Below are positions 38,368 to 47,746 of a DNA stretch of 64,000 nucleotides, piece after piece. Both the position numbers and the translations under genes were made by a program. The stretch comes from Sphingomonas sp. HMP6 (GTDB lineage: Bacteria; Pseudomonadota; Alphaproteobacteria; Sphingomonadales; Sphingomonadaceae). Each line of letters begins with the position of its first letter. Within the stretch, counting starts at the first letter, position 1. The notes beneath the pieces were generated by a model. It was not told where the DNA came from, made no database searches, and saw only the letters and a list, made by a program, of their open reading frames with translations. Where the stretch lies: contig NZ_AP022672.1 of assembly GCF_013374095.1 (NCBI RefSeq), forward strand, positions 2,169,501 through 2,233,500, written 5' to 3'.

Positions 38368-40080
38368 CTATGCCCCCACCGTCTCGCTCGCCTCCGCCGC
38401 CGCGATCTCGCGGTACTTGGTCCGCAGCGACACCTTGTCGATCTTCTCGGTCCCCAGCCGCGGGAGCGCCTCATCAACGAACCAGATCCGCTGCGGCACC
38501 TTGAACGCCGCGATATGCGCAAACAGGAAGGCGCACAGTGCTTCGGTGTCGAGCGCTTCGCCAGCCCGCGCCAGCACCACCGCGCCGGGCACTTCGCCGA
38601 ACCGTTCGTCGGGCAGGCCGAATACCGCCGCCTCCGCGACCGCAGGATGTTCGTAGATCGCGGCTTCCACCTCCTGGCACGAGATATTCTCGCCGCCGCG
38701 GATAATGATGTCCTTCTTGCGATCGACGATGAACAGATAGCCGCCCGAATCGACATAGCCGATGTCGCCGGTCAGGAAATAGCGGTCGGGCGTGAACGCC
38801 GCCTCGGTCGCATCGGGCCGCCCGTAATATTCGGTGAAGTTGCAGATCGAGCGGATCGCGACCTCGCCGCGTTCGCCTTGTGCGACCGGCTTGCCCGATC
38901 CGTCGAGGATCGCGAGATCGACCAAGGGCAGCGACGCGCGCCCGGTCGAATTGGGCTTGTCGAGATAATTGTCGCGAAAATTGCCGCAGCCGATGCCGTT
39001 GGTCTCGGTCAGGCCATAGCCGAGCAAAGGCTTCGGCCCGCCCATTTCCTCGGCGATGCGGCGGACATGCTCGACCGGGCGCGGCGCACCGCCCGCGGCG
39101 AAATCGGTCACGGTCGACAGATCATAGTCGCCGCGCTTGGGGTGGGTCAGGATTTCGAAGCTCATCAGCGGCACGCCGACGAAGTAACTGACCTGCTCGG
39201 CCTGGATTAGCCGCATCGCTTCCTCGGCATCCCATTTCGGCATCAGCACCAGTTTGCGCCCCATCGCGAAGCTTTGCAGGAACACCGGCACTTCGGCGGT
39301 GACGTGGAACAAAGGCACGTTCAGCAAGGTCGCGGGCTGCCCGACCGGCGGGTTGCCGTCGGCGGTCGTAATACCGAGCATGACCAGCGCCTGCGCCAGA
39401 TAATTGTAGACCGCCTGCGTCACCGCGCGGTGATCGCTGATTGCGCCCTTCGACTGGCCGGTCGAGCCCGAGGTGAACAGGATCGTCGCAGGATCGGTCG
39501 GCGCGACCGTCGGAAGCGTCATGTCGCCAGCCGCGGTCAGCACGGCGAGCGCGGTTGCCAAGGGCTGCATGTCGTCGATCGTCACGACCGTGGTTTTGAG
39601 ATCGGGGATCGCCGCGAGCCGTTTCGCGCGTGGCGGATCGGCGAAGACGATGCTGCATTCGACATCGGCCATCGCTGCGGCGAGCTCTACCGACTGCCAC
39701 CAGCCGTTGAGCAGAGTCGCAACGCCGCCCGCCATGAGTGTGCCCATATACAGCACGATCCACGACGGCGAATTGCGCATCGCAATGCCGATGCGATCGC
39801 CCGGCTGCACGCCGTGCGTTGCCACCAGCGCCCGCGCCACTTGTGCGGCAGCCGCATAGACGGCGGCGAAGGTCAGGCGCTCATCGCCCGCAACCAGAAA
39901 GGTCTTGTCGGCATGTTCGGCGCAATAATGCGCGAAATAGGGCGGCAGCGTCTGCGGCACGCCGGTGATCAGCGGCAGCTCGATCCCGCCGACATTGACC
40001 GAGCCGAGCGCGAGCGGCCCGCCCGCCCCGGTCAACGCGGCCAGCGCAGCATCCATCCGCAGGTCCAGTTTGCTCGGCAT
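38368..40080 (-). CDS. Acyl-CoA synthetase (AMP-dependent ligase family)
   Basis: A 570-residue adenylate-forming enzyme activating a carboxylic acid to acyl-CoA via acyl-AMP. The P-loop [15 protein letters not shown], the adenine-contacting [31 protein letters not shown] and the C-terminal [12 protein letters not shown] are all present. The catalytic Lys region near the end is altered or short ([11 protein letters not shown]). Medium- or long-chain fatty acids are plausible substrates. The ATG at 40080 follows GGAGAG; the upstream frame was rejected. Confidence 0.92.
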   Translation of the reverse strand: MPSKLDLRMDAALAALTGAGGPLALGSVNVGGIELPLITGVPQTLPPYFAHYCAEHADKTFLVAGDERLTFAAVYAAAAQVARALVATHGVQPGDRIGIAMRNSPSWIVLYMGTLMAGGVATLLNGWWQSVELAAAMADVECSIVFADPPRAKRLAAIPDLKTTVVTIDDMQPLATALAVLTAAGDMTLPTVAPTDPATILFTSGSTGQSKGAISDHRAVTQAVYNYLAQALVMLGITTADGNPPVGQPATLLNVPLFHVTAEVPVFLQSFAMGRKLVLMPKWDAEEAMRLIQAEQVSYFVGVPLMSFEILTHPKRGDYDLSTVTDFAAGGAPRPVEHVRRIAEEMGGPKPLLGYGLTETNGIGCGNFRDNYLDKPNSTGRASLPLVDLAILDGSGKPVAQGERGEVAIRSICNFTEYYGRPDATEAAFTPDRYFLTGDIGYVDSGGYLFIVDRKKDIIIRGGENISCQEVEAAIYEHPAVAEAAVFGLPDERFGEVPGAVVLARAGEALDTEALCAFLFAHIAAFKVPQRIWFVDEALPRLGTEKIDKVSLRTKYREIAAAEASETVGA

Positions 40081-40146
40081 CCACGCTCTCCACTTGGTCT
40101 TATTGCTTACCGCCTTTATGGAGGCGCAAACCTCCGGGGAAAAGCC

Positions 40147-41082
40147 TTGATCCTGTCTCATCTTCAACCGGTGCTCGGCCCGCTCATCGATGCCGCTGCA
40201 GCGAGCGGCACCCAGCACCTGCATTTCACCGACTTGGGCTTAAGCAAGGTCGCGCTGCCGATTCATTTCTGGATCATTAATTTTGACATCAAATGGTATT
40301 CGATCGCCTACATCACCGGCATCGTCGTCGGCTGGTGGTATCTGCTCAAGCTGATCGCGCAGCCGGGCAGCCCGATGGCGCGGCGCCATGCCGACGATCT
40401 CGTGTTCTACGCAACGCTCGGCATCATCCTGGGCGGACGGATCGGCTATGCCGCGTTCTACGCCCCGCAATTGCTGTTCTCGCTCGGCATCTTCCGGCTG
40501 TGGGACGGCGGCATGTCGTTCCACGGCGGAATGATCGGCACATCGATCGGTATCATTCTCTTCGCGCGGCAGCAGAAGCTCGATTGGCTGCGAATCCACG
40601 ATTACCTCGCCTGCGCGGTGCCGTTTGGGCTGTTTTTCGGGCGCATCGCCAATTTCGTGAATGGCGAATTGTGGGGCAAGCCGAGCGACGTTCCGTGGGC
40701 GATCATATTCCCCGATACGGTCATGTCCGGTATGATCGAACCGGCGCGCCATCCGAGCCAATTGTACGAAGCGGGGCTCGAAGGGCTCGCGTTGTTCGCG
40801 ATCCTGTGGTTCGCCTTCTGGCGGACCAAGGCGCGTTATGAGCCGGGCAAGCTCGTCGGGCTGTTCCTGTTCGGCTACGGCCTCGCGCGCTTCACGGTCG
40901 AATATTTTCGCGAGCCCGACGGGCAATTCCGCGAATGGGCGGGCGGCTTCTTCGCCAACACGATCCATATGGGTCAGGTGCTGACGCTGCCGATGATCGT
41001 CGGCGGATTGTACCTGATCGTCACCGCAAAAGGCCGCCGTACCCGCATCGAGCCGATCGCCGGGGGCGAGAGCGTCGCGTGA
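40147..41082 (+). CDS. lgt: Prolipoprotein diacylglyceryl transferase
   Basis: A polytopic inner-membrane enzyme (about 311 residues) that adds diacylglycerol to the lipobox Cys of prolipoproteins. The motifs [37 protein letters not shown] and [12 protein letters not shown] are the Lgt signatures, with the essential Arg and His residues. No ATG gives a full N-terminus, so TTG at 40147 (GGGGA upstream) is the best start; it is divergent from the ligase gene, 66 bases away. The predicted lipoproteins in this window would be its substrates. Confidence 0.93.
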   Translation: MILSHLQPVLGPLIDAAAASGTQHLHFTDLGLSKVALPIHFWIINFDIKWYSIAYITGIVVGWWYLLKLIAQPGSPMARRHADDLVFYATLGIILGGRIGYAAFYAPQLLFSLGIFRLWDGGMSFHGGMIGTSIGIILFARQQKLDWLRIHDYLACAVPFGLFFGRIANFVNGELWGKPSDVPWAIIFPDTVMSGMIEPARHPSQLYEAGLEGLALFAILWFAFWRTKARYEPGKLVGLFLFGYGLARFTVEYFREPDGQFREWAGGFFANTIHMGQVLTLPMIVGGLYLIVTAKGRRTRIEPIAGGESVA

Positions 41083-41104
41083 GGGGAGGGCGCACTTTCT
41101 TTCT

Positions 41105-41214
41105 CCCCTCCCGCGTGCGGGAGGGGCTGGGGGAGGGCGCGACGCCAGCCCCAAACGGTAGGCTGCGAGGGAAAGCGTGAGCCCGTCCCCAGCCCCTCCC
41201 GCAAGCGGGAGGGG
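41105..41214. repeat. Paired hairpin repeat, family B, copy 2 (lgt-midA junction)
   Basis: Perfect 22-base hairpins at 41105-41126 and 41193-41214 with inverted flanks, as in the pair near ruvC. The second hairpin lies inside the coding frame of the methyltransferase gene, so residues 2-14 of that protein are repeat-derived. Confidence 0.85.
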
Positions 41215-42250
41215 GGAAGAAAACCTCGCCGACCGCCTGGCCCGCGCGATCACGCTGGCCGGACCCATCTCGCTCGCGCAGTTCATGGCAGCCGCGAACC
41301 AGCATTATTATGCGACGCGCGATCCACTGGGCGCTGGCGGGGATTTCACCACCAGCCCCGAAATCAGCCAGATGTTCGGTGAGCTGATCGGGCTTTGGGG
41401 CGCAGACCTTTGGGATCGTGCCGGACGCCCCGAGGCAGCTTGGGTGGAACTCGGCCCCGGTCGCGGAACGCTCAGCGCCGATGCGATGCGTGCGATGACC
41501 AAAGCCAGCTTCACACCACCGGTGCATCTGGTCGAAACCAGCCCGGTACTGCGCAGCCGCCAGGGTGAGCGCATACCGCACGCGACGTGGCACGACGCGA
41601 TCGACACGCTGCCGACCGATCGTCCGCTGATCGTCATCGCCAACGAATTTTTCGACGCACTACCGATCCGGCAATTAGTGCGGGGGAGCGCGGGCTGGTT
41701 CGAACGGCTCGTGGCGTGCCAGGACACGCTGTTCCTGCCGATCGCGGGCAAGCAAGTCCCCGATTCGGTCATCCCCGAATCCTTGCGCGATGCCGCCGCC
41801 GGATCGGTGATCGAAACCTCCCCCGCCAGCGTCGCGATCCTGCGCGGTCTGGCGCAGCGGATCGTGGCGCAGGGCGGCGCGCTGCTCGCGATCGATTATG
41901 GCTATGACGGCCCGGCGATCGGCGACACGCTGCAGGCGGTGCGCGGCCATGAATTCGCCAACCCATTCGAGGCGCCCGGCGAACAGGATCTGACCGCGCA
42001 TGTCGATTTCGGCACGCTCGCCGCCGCCGCTTTGGTCGAGCGCGCGCACGTCGCTGGTCCGGTCGGCCAGGGCGCGTTTCTCACTGCGCTCGGCATCGAC
42101 GCGCGCGCCACGGCGCTCGCCAAGGCCGCGCCCGACCGCGCCGATCAGATCGCCGTGGACAAAGCGCGCCTGACGCAGGACATGGGCAATCTCTTTCAGG
42201 TCCTCGCCGTCACTGCGCCCGGCTGGCCCAACCCCGCAGGATTTGCATGA
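41177..42250 (+). CDS. MidA/NDUFAF7-type SAM-dependent methyltransferase
   Basis: A 357-residue protein of the COG1565 family, whose mitochondrial member NDUFAF7 methylates an arginine of a complex I subunit. Present are YYATRDPLGAGGDFTTSPEISQ, FGELIG, the SAM-loop VELGPGRGTLSADAMR and IANEFFDALPIRQ. The family usually begins near the segment LADRLARAI; here a GTG at 41177 (GAGGGA upstream) adds about 15 residues encoded by a palindromic repeat. The stop overlaps the next start by four bases. Confidence 0.9.
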   Translation: MSPSPAPPASGRGEENLADRLARAITLAGPISLAQFMAAANQHYYATRDPLGAGGDFTTSPEISQMFGELIGLWGADLWDRAGRPEAAWVELGPGRGTLSADAMRAMTKASFTPPVHLVETSPVLRSRQGERIPHATWHDAIDTLPTDRPLIVIANEFFDALPIRQLVRGSAGWFERLVACQDTLFLPIAGKQVPDSVIPESLRDAAAGSVIETSPASVAILRGLAQRIVAQGGALLAIDYGYDGPAIGDTLQAVRGHEFANPFEAPGEQDLTAHVDFGTLAAAALVERAHVAGPVGQGAFLTALGIDARATALAKAAPDRADQIAVDKARLTQDMGNLFQVLAVTAPGWPNPAGFA

Positions 42251-42771
42251 TCACCTATCGCGATGCCCGCACCATCGACGGCGCCCCGCTCGCCGCGATG
42301 GCGCGGCGCTCCTTTACCGAGACGTTCGGCACGCTCTATCGCCAGTCCGACCTCGCCGCCTTCCTCGACGAAGCGTTCGGCGCGAACGGCTTGCCGTCGC
42401 AATTGTCCGACCCCGATTTTGCAATCCGGCTCGCGCTGTCGGCCAATGAAAAAGGTGGCCACGAGATCATCGGCTTCGTCAAAATGGGCCCGGTCACCTT
42501 CCCGGGCGAATGGCGTCCCGATGCGATCGAACTCTACCAATTCTACGTGCTCGGCGCATGGCATGGCCAGGGCGTCGCGCAGGAATTGATGGCTTGGTCG
42601 CTGGAACATGCCCGCAGCCACGGCGCGAAGGAGATTATCCTCAGCGTCTATGTCGACAATCACCGCGCGCACCGCTTTTACGAGAAATACGGGTTCGAGG
42701 ATATCGGGCGTATCGCGTTTCGCGTCGGTGAGACGGTCGACGACGACAATCTGATGCGGCTGGCGCTGTGA
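42247..42771 (+). CDS. GNAT family N-acetyltransferase
   Basis: A 174-residue acetyltransferase. MITYRDARTIDGAPLAAMAR starts the fold. The acetyl-CoA loop is GAWHGQGVAQELM, followed by AKEIILSVYVDNHRAHRFYEKYGFEDIG, the canonical C-terminal GNAT segment. The acceptor is unknown. It is coupled to the MidA gene upstream (ATGA overlap) and to pgeF downstream (GTGA overlap). Confidence 0.92.
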   Translation: MITYRDARTIDGAPLAAMARRSFTETFGTLYRQSDLAAFLDEAFGANGLPSQLSDPDFAIRLALSANEKGGHEIIGFVKMGPVTFPGEWRPDAIELYQFYVLGAWHGQGVAQELMAWSLEHARSHGAKEIILSVYVDNHRAHRFYEKYGFEDIGRIAFRVGETVDDDNLMRLAL

Positions 42772-43526
42772 GCGTCGAGAGCGTCCGCGCGGCCACGCTC
42801 GACGGTGTGGCGCATGGCTTTCTCGGGCGCACAGGCGGTGTTTCCACCGGACTCCATGCTGGGCTGAACGTCGGGATCGGTTCCGACGACGACGCCGCCG
42901 CCGTTGCCGAAAACCGGCGGCTGGCGAGCGAAGCTGTGCTGCCGGGTGCGGCGCTCGTCACGCTCTATCAAATCCACTCCGCCGATTGCGTGACGGTCCG
43001 CAGCCCCTTCGAGGACCGGCTGCGCCCGCGCGCCGATGCGCTGGTGACCGATCGCCCCGGCCTCGCGCTCGGTATCCTCACCGCCGATTGCGCACCAGTG
43101 CTGCTCGCCGACAAAGACGCAGGCGTGATCGGCGCGGCGCATGCCGGGTGGAAGGGTGCGATCGGCGGCGTCACCGACGCGACGATCCTCGCGATGGAAG
43201 CACTGGGGGCGAAGCGCGAACGGATCACCGCCGCGATCGGCCCGTGTATCGCGCGCAACAGTTATGAGGTCGATGACGCCTTCGCCCACCGCTTCGAAGC
43301 GCACGACCCTGCCAATGAACGCTTTTTCGTCGAAGCGCGCGACGGCCACTTCCAGTTCGATCTGGAGGCCTATGTCGCGCACCGCCTTGCCAGCGCCGGA
43401 ATCGGCCGCGTCGCGATGCTCGGCCTCGACACCTATGCCGACGAAGCGCGCTTCTTCAGCTTCCGCCGCGCGACGCATCGCGGCGAGCCGGGTTACGGCC
43501 GGCAGATTTCGATCATCGGGCTCTGA
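42768..43526 (+). CDS. pgeF: Peptidoglycan editing factor PgeF (laccase-domain protein)
   Basis: A 252-residue DUF152 protein. GFLGRTGGVSTGLHAGLN, the metal-site YQIHSADCV, ILTADCAPVLLADK, GAAHAGWKGAIGGV and AIGPCI reproduce the family's His/Cys/His zinc site. In E. coli YfiH it removes L-Ser wrongly placed in peptidoglycan precursors; older annotations read polyphenol oxidase. The GTG start overlaps the GNAT stop, so lgt, midA, the GNAT and pgeF form one envelope-related string. Confidence 0.92.
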   Translation: MSVESVRAATLDGVAHGFLGRTGGVSTGLHAGLNVGIGSDDDAAAVAENRRLASEAVLPGAALVTLYQIHSADCVTVRSPFEDRLRPRADALVTDRPGLALGILTADCAPVLLADKDAGVIGAAHAGWKGAIGGVTDATILAMEALGAKRERITAAIGPCIARNSYEVDDAFAHRFEAHDPANERFFVEARDGHFQFDLEAYVAHRLASAGIGRVAMLGLDTYADEARFFSFRRATHRGEPGYGRQISIIGL

Positions 43527-43600
43527 TCCGCGACCACAGATGGTATCATTTGAGACTATCCCGCGTTAGGGTCGCGCAGCATTTTTGAAGGATCGATCCG

Positions 43601-44932
43601 ATGGCGAAGACCGAAACGCATGAAACCGAAGCCGATCTGACCGGCGTCGCCGCGCGCACCAAGCCCAAGCCTTCGATCGAGAAGATCGGCGAGCGCAAGC
43701 TAAAGCCCTCCACGCTGATGATGGGCCATGGCTATGATCCGGCACTTTCGGAAGGATCGCTGAAGCCGCCGATCTTCGCCACCTCGACCTACGTCTTCCC
43801 CAACGCGGCGGCAGGCAAGCGTCACTTCGAAGGCGTGACGGGCAAGCGCCCCGGCGGCTCCGAAGGCCTCGTCTATTCGCGCTTCAACGGCCCGAACCAG
43901 GAAATCCTCGAAGATCGCCTCGGCGTCTGGGAACAGGCAGAGGACGCGTTGGTCTTCTCGTCCGGCATGTCGGCGATCGCGACGTTGTTCCTGTCGATGG
44001 TTAAACCCGGCGACACGATCGTCCATTCCGGCCCGCTGTATGCGGCAACCGAGACGCTGATCGCGCGGATCCTCGGCAAGTTCGGCGTCAACTATCTAGA
44101 TTTTCCGGCAGGCGCGACGCGTGAAGACATCGACGCGGTGCTCACTAAAGCGTCCACCGCCGGCAACGTGGCGTTGATCTACCTCGAAAGCCCCGCCAAC
44201 CCGACCAATGCGCTGGTCGATATCCAGGCCGTCGCCGCCAGCCGCGATGCGATCTTCACGGGCGAAAAGCCGCCGATCGCGATCGACAATACCTTCCTCG
44301 GGCCGTTGTGGCTGAAGCCGCTGCAGCACGGCGCCGATATCGTCGTCTATTCGCTCACCAAATATGCCGGCGGGCATAGCGATCTCGTCGCGGGCGGCGT
44401 GCTCGGCTCGAAGGAGCACATCAACACGATCCGCATGATGCGCAACACGATCGGCACGATCTGCGATCCCAACACCGCCTGGATGCTGATGCGCAGCCTC
44501 GAAACGCTCGAACTCCGCATGAGCCGCGCGGGCGAGAATGCGGTCAAGGTCTGCGCATACCTGCGCCAGCATCCCAAGGTCGAGCGCGTCGGCTATCTCG
44601 GCTTCCTTGCCGATACGCCGGGGATGGAGCGCCAGGCCGACATTTACGCACGGCATTGCACGGGCGCGGGCTCCACTTTCTCGCTGCTCGTCAACGGGGG
44701 GGAAAAGGAAGCCTTCGCCTTTCTCGATGCGCTGAAGATCGCCAAGCTCGCGGTATCGCTCGGCGGGACCGAGACGCTCGCCTCGCACCCGGCGGCGATG
44801 ACGCATCTCTCGGTGCCCGACGCGCGCAAGCAGGCGCTCGGCATCACCGACAATCTCGTGCGGATCTCGATCGGGGTGGAGGATGCCGACGATCTGATCG
44901 CGGATTTCGAACAGGCGCTCGCGGCGATCTGA
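43601..44932 (+). CDS. Cystathionine gamma-synthase family PLP enzyme
   Basis: A 443-residue trans-sulfuration-family enzyme. There is an N-terminal extension of about 45 residues with Lys/Glu, then PPIFATSTYVF, YSRFNGPNQEILEDRL, SSGMSAIATL and the PLP lysine Lys254 in YSLTKYAGGHSDL, with the Asp of AIDNTFLGP. FNGPNQ replaces the usual R(x)xNPT, which marks a subgroup whose substrate is less certain (gamma-synthase, gamma-lyase or O-acylhomoserine sulfhydrylase). It is monocistronic and convergent with the next gene. Confidence 0.9.
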   Translation: MAKTETHETEADLTGVAARTKPKPSIEKIGERKLKPSTLMMGHGYDPALSEGSLKPPIFATSTYVFPNAAAGKRHFEGVTGKRPGGSEGLVYSRFNGPNQEILEDRLGVWEQAEDALVFSSGMSAIATLFLSMVKPGDTIVHSGPLYAATETLIARILGKFGVNYLDFPAGATREDIDAVLTKASTAGNVALIYLESPANPTNALVDIQAVAASRDAIFTGEKPPIAIDNTFLGPLWLKPLQHGADIVVYSLTKYAGGHSDLVAGGVLGSKEHINTIRMMRNTIGTICDPNTAWMLMRSLETLELRMSRAGENAVKVCAYLRQHPKVERVGYLGFLADTPGMERQADIYARHCTGAGSTFSLLVNGGEKEAFAFLDALKIAKLAVSLGGTETLASHPAAMTHLSVPDARKQALGITDNLVRISIGVEDADDLIADFEQALAAI

Positions 44933-44941
44933 GCCAATCGC

Positions 44942-46495
44942 TCAGGGCGCGATAACCGTGACGCCGTCGATCCGCATCGCGCGGAGGGCGAGCGTCGCGG
45001 GCACCGCGCCATCTTGGACGATCACGAGATGCCCCGGCTTCACCACGCCGCGTTCGAAGGCCTGACGATCCGCCGCGGTGCGCAACTTCGTCGCGCGCGA
45101 GGTGCGCGAGGTGTAGGTGAAGCCGACCGGGCGCCGCGCACGGACCGCGCGCCACGTGATCTCCTCCATCACTTCCAAGTTAATGAACGCATCCGCCGGT
45201 GTGAAATCGACTTGGCGCGCGCGCGCGATCAAGCTGTCCCAGCGCGGGTCGGGGGTGCGCGTGAAAACAGTGCTGCTGTTCGCCCGCGCAGCCGTAGCAC
45301 GGATCGCGGTGAGCATCGGGGCCAGATCTATCGCTTGCAGCGCGACCGCCGCGGCCAGCAAGAGCGTCGCGCGGCGGAGCGCCATGACGCTGACGACAGC
45401 GGCATAGACGAGCGTATAGGTCAGCGGCCAGGCGAGCCTGCCCGAAGCGCGCACCGGGTCAAGCGCATCGGTGACCCATAAGGGCAGATCCACCGTCGTA
45501 ATTGCCTGCCCCAAGAACAGCGGCTGCGGCCCGATCGCAACGAGCGCGAGCACCGCGAAGCCGGGCAGCAACCACAGCAGCTGCCGCAGCGCCACGCGCC
45601 GCGTCGCCGCCGCGACCAGCACCGTCAGCAACAGCCCGGCCCCCAGGTAATTCAGCCCTTCGAACCCGCGGCCGTGATCCTGCGGGGAGGACGGCAGCAG
45701 CGCCGAATAGGTTGGGTTGGCCGGGTTCCACCACGCATCGAGCGCCATCGGAAACGCGCCGTAAGTATGCGTCGAACCGAACCCGCCGCCAAACACCCCC
45801 TGCGCCGCGAGGAGCAGCGTGACGACGCCGATGATCCCCACTGCCTCAATCAGCGGGCGCACCTGCCGACGCTCGATCAGCCGCCGCAGCAGCGATGCGC
45901 CCCAGATGCTTGCGACCATCAGCAACAGATAGCTGTGCACCAGCGCCGCCACGCCAAGCACCGCCAGCCACCACCACGGCCGGTCGGCACGACGCGGCGC
46001 GACATAGATCCACAGCGCCCACAGGATCAGCCACTGCGCGCACAGGCTGGCATGGGGATAGCGGTTGAACAGCATCGGCATCGCCGCGAGCAGGACGGTA
46101 CCGAACCACGCCGTCGGCACATCGGGCGCGTGCGGACGGACCAACGCCCAAGCGAACAGCAGTTGCAACACCAGACACGCGAACATCCACGGCCCGACGA
46201 ACTGCAGGCCGGGCGGCAACACCCCGGCGAACGGCCCGAGCAACAGGCCAAGCAACGGAATGCTGTCGGTCAGCAGCAAGCTCGTCCCCTCGGGCGCCGA
46301 CAGCAAGGCGATGTGGAACGGCGGCCAGCCACCCCCGGCGAGATAGGCCGCAAGCCCGATCGCGCTTTGCCCATGGTCATGCCCGTCGAGCAACCAGCCG
46401 ACATTGCGCGGATCGAGCGTCGCTAGCGGCATCCACGCGGCATAGAGCAGGACAGCCGTCGCCAGCAGCAGGAACAGGACCGGGAGGCGTTTCAT
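44942..46495 (-). CDS. Polytopic membrane protein, DUF6311-like
   Basis: A 517-residue protein with about ten hydrophobic segments and a periplasmic C-terminal domain of about 120 residues. NVGWLLDGHDHGQSAIGLAAYL and FNRYPHASLCAQW recall the DUF6311 membrane proteins, which have a GT-C glycosyltransferase-like layout; an acidic DGHD lies in the first loop. The substrate is unknown; a role in sugar transfer to surface polymers is only a guess. It is divergent from the deaminase gene. Confidence 0.8.
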   Translation of the reverse strand: MKRLPVLFLLLATAVLLYAAWMPLATLDPRNVGWLLDGHDHGQSAIGLAAYLAGGGWPPFHIALLSAPEGTSLLLTDSIPLLGLLLGPFAGVLPPGLQFVGPWMFACLVLQLLFAWALVRPHAPDVPTAWFGTVLLAAMPMLFNRYPHASLCAQWLILWALWIYVAPRRADRPWWWLAVLGVAALVHSYLLLMVASIWGASLLRRLIERRQVRPLIEAVGIIGVVTLLLAAQGVFGGGFGSTHTYGAFPMALDAWWNPANPTYSALLPSSPQDHGRGFEGLNYLGAGLLLTVLVAAATRRVALRQLLWLLPGFAVLALVAIGPQPLFLGQAITTVDLPLWVTDALDPVRASGRLAWPLTYTLVYAAVVSVMALRRATLLLAAAVALQAIDLAPMLTAIRATAARANSSTVFTRTPDPRWDSLIARARQVDFTPADAFINLEVMEEITWRAVRARRPVGFTYTSRTSRATKLRTAADRQAFERGVVKPGHLVIVQDGAVPATLALRAMRIDGVTVIAP

Positions 46496-46605
46496 CCGCG
46501 CTGCTTATAACCAAGGCGGCTCTACGTCTCGTAAACATAGGAGCACACCGCCGGATGATCGCTTTTGCGCTAAACTTCGTGCGGGCTGCAGCGTAGGGAT
46601 GGCCG

Positions 46606-47631
46606 ATGTCTACGCCCCATACCGCCCCCACCGATTTCATCGCTAGCCTGCCCAAGGCCGAGCTGCATCTGCACATCGAGGGCAGCCTCGAGCCCGAACT
46701 GATGTTCGCGCTCGCCAAGCGCAACGCGGTCGCAATCCCCTATGCGAACGTCGAGGAAGTGCGGGCCGCCTATCAATTTTCGCGGTTGCAGGATTTCCTC
46801 GACATTTATTATGCCGGGGCCGCCGTGCTGCTCACCACGCAGGACTTCCACGATCTCGCCGCCGCCTATTTCGACCGCGCCGCGGCGGACGGCGTGGTCC
46901 ATGCTGAGATCATGTTCGATCCGCAGACGCACACCGCGCGCGGCGTAGCATTCGACACCGTCATCACCGGGCTATTGTCTGCGATGGCAGAGGCCGAGGC
47001 AAAACACGGCATGACCACCAAGCTCATCATGAGCTTCCTGCGGCACCTCGACGAAGCCGACGCGTTCGAGACGCTCGAGTCGGCGCGCCCGTGGCTCGAC
47101 CGGATCGCGGCAGTCGGGCTCGATTCGTCCGAACTCGGCCATCCGCCCGAAAAATTCGTGCGCGTCTTCGCCGCCGCCCGCGCGCTCGGGCTGAAAGCGG
47201 TCGCGCACGCCGGCGAGGAAGGCCCGCCGGACTATGTCTATCAGGCGCTCGACCTGCTTGAGATCGACCGGCTCGACCACGGCAATCGCAGCCTGGAGGA
47301 CCCGGTGCTGGTCGCGCGCCTCGCCCGGTCGGCGATGACGCTCACCGTCTGCCCGCTTTCGAACCTCAAACTGTGCGTGGTCGGCGACATGGCCGCGCAT
47401 CCGATCGACCGGATGCTCCGGGAAGGGTTGCGCGCGACCATCAATTCGGATGACCCGGCGTATTTCGGCGGGTACGTCGCCGACAATTACCGCGCGATCG
47501 AGGCTGCACGCGGCCTGCCCCGCGCCGATCTCGTCACGCTGGCGCGCAACAGTTTTCTCGGCAGCTTCCTGCCGGATGATGTGGTGGCGGGGCATCTCGC
47601 GGCGCTTGATGCCTATGTGGCGCGAGGGTAA
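46606..47631 (+). CDS. Adenine/adenosine deaminase
   Basis: A 341-residue amidohydrolase. LPKAELHLHIEGSLEPEL supplies the first zinc His pair, KAVAHAGEEGPPDYV the third His and catalytic Glu, and INSDDPAYFGGYV the metal Asp. The wording around ELMFALAKRN, YANVEEVRAAYQF and FLDIYYAG is closer to the adenine deaminase branch of the family than to classic adenosine deaminase, so the product is probably hypoxanthine from adenine. It belongs to purine salvage. Confidence 0.9.
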   Translation: MSTPHTAPTDFIASLPKAELHLHIEGSLEPELMFALAKRNAVAIPYANVEEVRAAYQFSRLQDFLDIYYAGAAVLLTTQDFHDLAAAYFDRAAADGVVHAEIMFDPQTHTARGVAFDTVITGLLSAMAEAEAKHGMTTKLIMSFLRHLDEADAFETLESARPWLDRIAAVGLDSSELGHPPEKFVRVFAAARALGLKAVAHAGEEGPPDYVYQALDLLEIDRLDHGNRSLEDPVLVARLARSAMTLTVCPLSNLKLCVVGDMAAHPIDRMLREGLRATINSDDPAYFGGYVADNYRAIEAARGLPRADLVTLARNSFLGSFLPDDVVAGHLAALDAYVARG

Positions 47632-47637
47632 CCACTC

Positions 47638-47728
47638 CCGTTCGCCCTGAGCCTGTCGAAGGGCACCGCTCAACAGGCGCGCGGTCCGTACGTGGCGCGG
47701 GGGCTTCGACAAGCTCAGCCCGAACGGG
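47638..47728. repeat. Paired palindromic repeat, family A, copy 4
   Basis: The left arm (47638-47664, CCTGAGCCTGTCGAAGGGC) and right arm (47703-47728, CTTCGACAAGCTCAGCCCG) are inverted, 38 bases apart. They fill the gap between the convergent deaminase and murA genes, with an arrangement nearly identical to the pair at 38.3 kb. Confidence 0.85.
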
Positions 47729-47746
47729 ATCTATACCGAAACTGGC

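Noticed and set aside
39274..40146. Open frame upstream of lgt
   Set aside because: It is the antisense of the acyl-CoA ligase, has no family match by eye, and would give Lgt a nonsensical basic N-terminus.
41105..41214. Insertion-sequence remnant at the lgt-midA junction
   Set aside because: There is no transposase fragment or target duplication. The same pair near ruvC indicates a small extragenic repeat.
43527..43600. SAM-type riboswitch before the cystathionine gamma-synthase family gene
   Set aside because: The 74-base gap is short and I could not fold it into a known SAM aptamer; no conserved core was recognised.
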